DNA of 17,584 nucleotides from Thermoplasmata archaeon (GTDB taxonomy: Archaea; Thermoplasmatota; Thermoplasmata; Thermoplasmatales; Thermoplasmataceae). The position numbers and the translations under genes were made by a program. The notes under the pieces were generated by a model. The model made no database searches. It was not told where the DNA came from and saw nothing but the letters and a program-made list of their open reading frames with translations. This document shows positions 14,376 to 17,584 of this stretch, piece by piece (within the stretch, counting starts at the first letter, position 1; each line of letters opens with the position of its first letter). The stretch lies in assembly GCA_021806355.1 (NCBI GenBank), contig JAJZXT010000138.1, positions 1 to 17,584 on the forward strand, in the 5' to 3' direction.

Positions 14376-15353
14376 ATGACAAACCCGATGAAAGGTTGGC
14401 AACATTTTAATAATCACCTCGGATTTTCTTCAATGGATATATCAATCGTGGAAAAAGACACGGAGAATGTACCTGACGATTCCATACGTGTTGACATTGC
14501 ATGGGAACTCTTCTTACCAGGTTCTAAAGGAGCCATAACCGGTCAGTGGAGCAAAAACTGCGACTCACTCAAGAACTGGCTGTGGATTGAACTTGGTAGG
14601 AAAGCAGGATACATGAGAATGGACCCAAAAACAAAGATAGTTGTGGTTTGTCCTAAATTATCAGATGCCGGAAAGGAACTTGTTATCAGGACCTGCTCAT
14701 TCTGGTCGGACAATGTCCTTGAAGCCAGCAGTTCCAATCCAGAAAGGAATGTATGGATACCGCCCGTTGTTAATGTTAATGATATACCGGGTGATAGTCC
14801 CCTTTTGAGGCAAATAGCAGGGAATCATCATGGGGCATTTCATTCGCTTCTTTCACCGATCCTGGGGAGCGGAAGATCGAACATACGCACCTATACGATC
14901 CCGGAAGGGGAAACTTTTGCGAGGTTCCACAGTCATACTGCCCGGGAGGAATTATATATAGTGCTAAAAGGAACAGGATCAGCAAGGATCGGTAGCCACA
15001 AATTGATATTGCACACAGGTGATTTAATTTCAAAGCCGACAGGACCTGATCTTGCGACCCAGTTGCTCGCCGATCAAGGCGTTTCCATGGGCATTCTTGA
15101 CATAGAGATCTGGCCGGATATGCTGAAGAATTCCAAAGATGTTGTTCATTATGCGGATCACGGCGAGGTAGACTTCTTCGGGGAAGGATGGGATATGATG
15201 GTTCCATCCGGTTCCTTCCTTTCGGCTAGTGATAGCATGAACAACTATGAAACGGGCTACCGGAGAAATCCAGACGGAACATGGGTGCCAAGTGATGTTC
15301 CGGGCTTAAGGAAAAGAGCAAAGGAAAAGGAAACATCGAAGGGAAAACCATGA
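14376..15353 (+). CDS. Cupin-domain protein with an unrecognised N-terminal domain
   Basis: Residues about 168-250 form a cupin barrel: FARFHSHTAREELYIVLKG provides His185, His187 and Glu191/192 as likely metal ligands, followed by GSHKLILHTGDLISKPTG. The second cupin motif has no histidine (PTGPDLATQ), so the metal site may be incomplete. After it, DVVHYADHGEVDFF resembles tails of some sugar- or dioxygenase-type cupins. The first ~150 residues (with VDIAWELFLPGS, WLWIELGRKAGY and TKIVVVCPK) are mixed alpha/beta and match nothing I know. The lysine-rich C-terminus is likely disordered. ATG at 14376 is used; ATG at 14388 is possible. Function and substrate are unknown. Confidence 0.78.
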   Translation: MTNPMKGWQHFNNHLGFSSMDISIVEKDTENVPDDSIRVDIAWELFLPGSKGAITGQWSKNCDSLKNWLWIELGRKAGYMRMDPKTKIVVVCPKLSDAGKELVIRTCSFWSDNVLEASSSNPERNVWIPPVVNVNDIPGDSPLLRQIAGNHHGAFHSLLSPILGSGRSNIRTYTIPEGETFARFHSHTAREELYIVLKGTGSARIGSHKLILHTGDLISKPTGPDLATQLLADQGVSMGILDIEIWPDMLKNSKDVVHYADHGEVDFFGEGWDMMVPSGSFLSASDSMNNYETGYRRNPDGTWVPSDVPGLRKRAKEKETSKGKP

Positions 15354-15355
15354 AT

Positions 15356-15378
15356 GCATGAGCTTCATATTTTCATGC
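15356..15378 (+). terminator. Short hairpin after the cupin gene
   Basis: GCATGA (15356-15361) and TCATGC (15373-15378) can pair around an AT-rich 11-base loop, two bases past the stop codon, followed by AT-rich DNA. It could end transcription or be fortuitous. Confidence 0.22.
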
Positions 15379-15487
15379 ACTAATTTCTCAAAATTGCTAA
15401 AATATAGGGTTAAAATCCTGAACAGTTAAGAAATTGAAAGTTCAATTTACTCTTAAGTGGCAATAATATTACGATGGGTACTCCAAT

Positions 15488-15735
15488 GTTGAAGACGTGA
15501 TACAGTCGGCTGAAGGTAGGTCTCAATTCTGCTGGACATATTCATTGGGACTTTGATCAAACGATGTAAAACTGAGAGATAAAGTGCCGAATTGCTTATA
15601 TTGCCTGATTATGTGCAGAGCTATATGGAGAAATAAAGGTCTTTGGACAGGTGATAATAAGATATTTTCCCAAAAATGGTAAATTAATAGGGAACACGGT
15701 ATCTTGGTAAATGAGATTGGACAAATCATGGAACA
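15488..15735 (+). pseudogene. Decayed vapC (PIN-domain toxin) copy, C-terminal half
   Basis: Read in the vapC frame, this stretch aligns without gaps to residues about 60-141 of the intact VapC at 16552-16977, at a constant offset of 1241 bp. Shared residues include KLR.K.P, C.IM..AI.RNK.L.T.D.KI and GI..N..G.IME. There are internal stops (TGA around 15554, TAA around 15680), and the equivalent of catalytic Asp97 is Tyr. No clear vapB or vapC start remains upstream, although bases from about 15366 may be a more degraded continuation. It is clearly a dead paralogue. Upstream of it (15379-15487) I see nothing else. Confidence 0.75.
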
Positions 15736-15820
15736 GGTCGAATGAGATTACTACCGTTCGGTTCATTGCTTAATAAACAGTGGGGCTGCATAGACTCGCT
15801 TGAATATTCAAGCAGGTCTT
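15725..15820 (+). repeat. Direct repeat, left copy (vapC 3' end plus downstream block)
   Basis: This block matches 16966-17061 without gaps at the same 1241-bp offset as the vapC relic. The best conserved part is AATAAACAGTGGGG (15772-15785) and TCGCTTGAA (15796-15804). Read in one frame both copies give RL, then LLNKQWG, then DSLE, with several third-position differences, so the block may be the relic of a coding sequence that follows vapC. Confidence 0.7.
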
Positions 15821-15880
15821 CTGATTATCTGTGAATTCAAAATTCAAATATTATGCATACCCATACAGGAAAGGAAATAT

Positions 15881-16201
15881 ATGGATCACATTATGCATCT
15901 GTTTGACGAGCCGTTTGATTTGATCTTGAAAGACAAGAAAAAAGTGGAAATAAGACTTAACGATGAAAAGAGAAGAAGAATAAGAGTTGGTGATACTATC
16001 ACTTTCAGGAGAATGATCAAACCTAATGAGAACCTGATGTGTCAAGTAGTGAAACTTACCGTTTATAATTCATTCAGAGATTTGCTCGAATCTCTCGACC
16101 CGGCAAACCTGGACGAGGATATCAGGAGCCTGCACCAGATATACGATGAAACTGATGAGAAAAAATACGGAGTCTTAGCCATCCAATTTGCAATGCTCTA
16201 G
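15881..16201 (+). CDS. ASCH-domain protein
   Basis: This 106-residue protein has the ASCH/PUA-like signature near its start: LFDEPFDLILKDKKKVEIRL (the K..E.R pattern), then RRRIRVGDTITFRR and a C-terminal strand YGVLAIQFAML. ASCH domains are thought to bind RNA; some bacterial members hydrolyse N4-acetylcytidine. I chose the ATG at 15881 because it gives the family start, has GGA a few bases upstream, and lies about 28 bases after a TATA-like AAATATTATG. The frame is open back to 15800, but that part covers the direct repeat. It sits between the dead and living vapC copies. Confidence 0.8.
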   Translation: MDHIMHLFDEPFDLILKDKKKVEIRLNDEKRRRIRVGDTITFRRMIKPNENLMCQVVKLTVYNSFRDLLESLDPANLDEDIRSLHQIYDETDEKKYGVLAIQFAML

Positions 16202-16284
16202 ATAAACCAACTGCATAGTTCTCTTTAAGCTTTTGTGGGGCGAATCTGCTTTTATTCCTATGTTTCTTGGTCAGAGTAGCCAAG

Positions 16285-16292
16285 AGTTTAAG
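16285..16292 (+). promoter_or_regulatory. Candidate TATA box of vapB-vapC
   Basis: AGTTTAAG is centred about 27 bases upstream of the ATG at 16316, pointing to a leaderless transcript that begins at that codon and disfavouring the GTG at 16292. Confidence 0.4.
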
Positions 16293-16315
16293 TGCGTAAA
16301 TGTATTAGTGTTTAT

Positions 16316-16555
16316 ATGCATAAACGTACAACCGTCACTCTTGATCAAGAATTGTACGAGGAATTGGTTAGTGCCAGTGTAGCAAAATATGGAGACACAA
16401 AACATATTTCTACCGTGCTAAATGAAAGGCTTAAAGAAAGGAAAAAGGATCACACAAAACTTTTAGAAATGGCCAAAAGAGAGAAAACACACCATCTAAC
16501 GGAAAAAGAAATAGAGGATTTCAGGTCTGATCTTTCCAGAAGGTTCGAGAATTGA
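16316..16555 (+). CDS. vapB: VapB-family antitoxin (ribbon-helix-helix)
   Basis: This 79-residue protein has an N-terminal ribbon-helix-helix DNA-binding unit: the strand RTTVTL followed by DQELYEELVSASV and a second helix ISTVLNERLKE. The charged C-terminal half (KREKTHHLTEKEIEDFRSDL) would wrap around the toxin. Such antitoxins neutralise VapC and repress their own promoter. The ATG at 16316 is preferred over the GTG at 16292 for its TATA spacing and family start. Its TGA overlaps the vapC start by four bases. Confidence 0.85.
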   Translation: MHKRTTVTLDQELYEELVSASVAKYGDTKHISTVLNERLKERKKDHTKLLEMAKREKTHHLTEKEIEDFRSDLSRRFEN

Positions 16556-16977
16556 TAATAGATACCACCTATCTTCTGCCCCTTGTTGGAATTTCAGTAG
16601 ACAAGGACTTATTTTCGATGCTTGAAAAGGGTAATTCGTCTTTCAATCTTGATGACACATCAGTGAGTGAAATCTCGCTATTTGAGATTCAGGCGAAATG
16701 TGCAAAACTGTCAATAGCTCATACAATTGTTAGTGATGCGATAAGTGAAATCAAGTCGAATTTTGAAATCGTTCCGTTCGATGAAAAAATGGTGATTGAG
16801 GTAAGCTTCAAGCTGAGAAAAAAATTGCCGGATTATATAGATTGCGTGATCATGGCGACTGCAATATCAAGAAACAAAGATCTTCTGACAGAGGATAGTA
16901 AGATATTGATCCTTAAGGGGTATGTAGCTAAAGAATATGGCATTTCGATCAATCATCTTGGTCATATCATGGAATAG
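16552..16977 (+). CDS. vapC: VapC-family PIN-domain ribonuclease toxin
   Basis: This 141-residue PIN-domain protein has the acidic active-site residues Asp4 (IIDTTYLLP), Glu45 (SLFEIQAK), Asp97 (DYIDCVIMATA) and Asp115 (LTEDSKIL), all intact. PIN toxins cut RNA in a metal-dependent way, often tRNA or rRNA; the target here is unknown. It starts at a TTG that overlaps the vapB stop (TTGA), a common coupled arrangement. A dead copy of its C-terminal half lies 1241 bp upstream at 15488-15735, and the DNA just after its stop is also part of that duplication. Confidence 0.88.
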   Translation: MIIDTTYLLPLVGISVDKDLFSMLEKGNSSFNLDDTSVSEISLFEIQAKCAKLSIAHTIVSDAISEIKSNFEIVPFDEKMVIEVSFKLRKKLPDYIDCVIMATAISRNKDLLTEDSKILILKGYVAKEYGISINHLGHIME

Positions 16978-17061
16978 ATGGATTGAGATTGCCATCGCTC
17001 TCCACGTTGCTCAATAAACAGTGGGGTTATCCGGATTCGCTTGAACTATTAATAAGATCTT
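16966..17061 (+). repeat. Direct repeat, right copy
   Basis: This partner of 15725-15820 begins in the last codons of vapC. After the vapC stop one frame runs through RLPS, LLNKQWGYPDSLELL and on to a TAA at about 17096, without a start codon. It is probably the relic of a gene that once followed vapC, or a short mobile repeat. The rest of the gap to 17168 is AT-rich with no other feature seen. Confidence 0.65.
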
Positions 17062-17168
17062 TGTGGATCATTCCTGCAATGTTTGCTTTTCTTTAAGGAA
17101 AAGGAAATGCTGGGATATCGGTAATACTTTTAGAGTGTTTTGCTTAATGTCTTGTAAATAAGTATCTT

Positions 17169-17381
17169 TTGGCATATGATCCCCAGTCTGACGCCATCTA
17201 TATAAGAATGGCCCGCAAGAAGATTTCCAGAACTGTTGAGATTGACGGTACCACTATGGTTGATCTGGACAAAGACAAACACATCGTTGGAATGGGGATA
17301 CTTGACTTTTCAAGAACAAAAGTGGATATTTCCCAGTTGATAACAAAGCAGATGGGCAGCCTGGATAACGGGACCAAATGA
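17169..17381 (+). CDS. DUF2283 family protein
   Basis: This 70-residue protein shows the family pattern YDPQSDAIYIRM, an internal TVEIDGTTMVDLDKD and VGMGILDFSR. DUF2283 proteins are small, widespread in archaea and bacteria, and often found near DUF4258 or toxin-antitoxin genes; their function is unknown. The only start is a TTG giving MAYDP, one or two residues shorter at the N-terminus than usual, so the beginning may be slightly truncated. No DUF4258 partner is visible upstream. Confidence 0.75.
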   Translation: MAYDPQSDAIYIRMARKKISRTVEIDGTTMVDLDKDKHIVGMGILDFSRTKVDISQLITKQMGSLDNGTK

Positions 17382-17584
17382 GTTTCCGTTGTTCTATCCG
17401 TTCTGGTGACCTCCTCTCCCAGCTTTCGCAGGGAACTTCCCACTTCAAAGGTTGCTGGGGAAATCTCCATGGGCTTGAATTCCCTTCGGCCCGAAGGTAC
17501 TTTGTCCTTCATGCTAAGCCATCTGACTGTACGGATGCAGGCACGCATGAAGCAATATGCGATCCGACCTCTTTCATTTCTGTC
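17382..17584 (-). other. Possible C-terminal tail of an IS605-type TnpB (edge of window)
   Basis: The minus strand is open from the window edge down to 17198. Its product contains VPSGRREFKPMEI followed by VGSSLRKLGEE. Archaeal TnpB proteins often end with a loosely similar tail (a PEFTPVE-like segment, then EAGS), so this may be the 3' end of such a gene or a decayed copy running antisense into the DUF2283 gene. The plus strand is also open throughout, so coding strand is not proven. No terminal hairpins or TnpA were seen. Confidence 0.3.

Noticed and set aside
17198..17381. Minus-strand coding across the DUF2283 gene
   Set aside because: The plus-strand DUF2283 pattern is clear; the antisense frame is probably fortuitous read-on from the possible tnpB tail.

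Overview
The window looks archaeal and most like an AT-rich euryarchaeote, possibly of the class Thermoplasmata. The evidence is an adjacent DNA topoisomerase VI B-A gene pair, an archaeal-length Elp3, a DUF355-family protein, tRNA genes without encoded CCA, and many start codons lying about 25-30 bases downstream of TATA-like boxes with little or no leader. The species cannot be named from the sequence. Classical Thermoplasmatales are reported to use gyrase and to lack Topo VI, so a deeper Thermoplasmata or other euryarchaeal lineage fits better, or this is an exception.

Left end (1-2400, minus strand): a transcription unit headed by a secreted 415-residue protein with a glycine-zipper hydrophobic segment. 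It is followed by two paralogous three-helix membrane proteins. Each membrane gene is followed by a decayed copy of the 3' end of the 415-residue gene. This [C-terminal remnant + small membrane protein] repeat, with a period of about 590-600 bp, resembles the orphan toxin/immunity cassettes of polymorphic or membrane-active toxin loci. It is the best candidate here for an undescribed system. An 11-base G tract lies between the TATA-like box and the start of the lead gene.

Core region (2551-12416): top6B-top6A (plus) converge on elp3 and an APC-type amino-acid permease (minus). A gap of roughly 500 bases follows. Next come an adenosine-specific-kinase-like DUF355 gene whose stop codon overlaps tRNA-Arg(CCG), a UspA-type stress protein, and an overlapping egtB-egtD pair that encodes the committed steps of ergothioneine synthesis. 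Together the last three suggest a stress or redox-defence neighbourhood.

Right end (12603-17584): downstream of tRNA-Pro(CGG) the character changes to an accessory region. It holds a frameshifted VOC/glyoxalase pseudogene, a 2H phosphoesterase (2'-5' RNA ligase family) and a HicB-HicA toxin-antitoxin pair. A cupin protein with an unrecognised N-terminal domain follows. A decayed vapC copy comes next, then an ASCH-domain gene, an intact VapB-VapC pair and a DUF2283 protein. At the edge is a segment that may be the tail of an IS605-type tnpB. The dead vapC and the block after it match the living vapC and its downstream DNA at a constant offset of 1241 bp, which shows an old duplication. No CRISPR array, rRNA or complete insertion sequence was seen.
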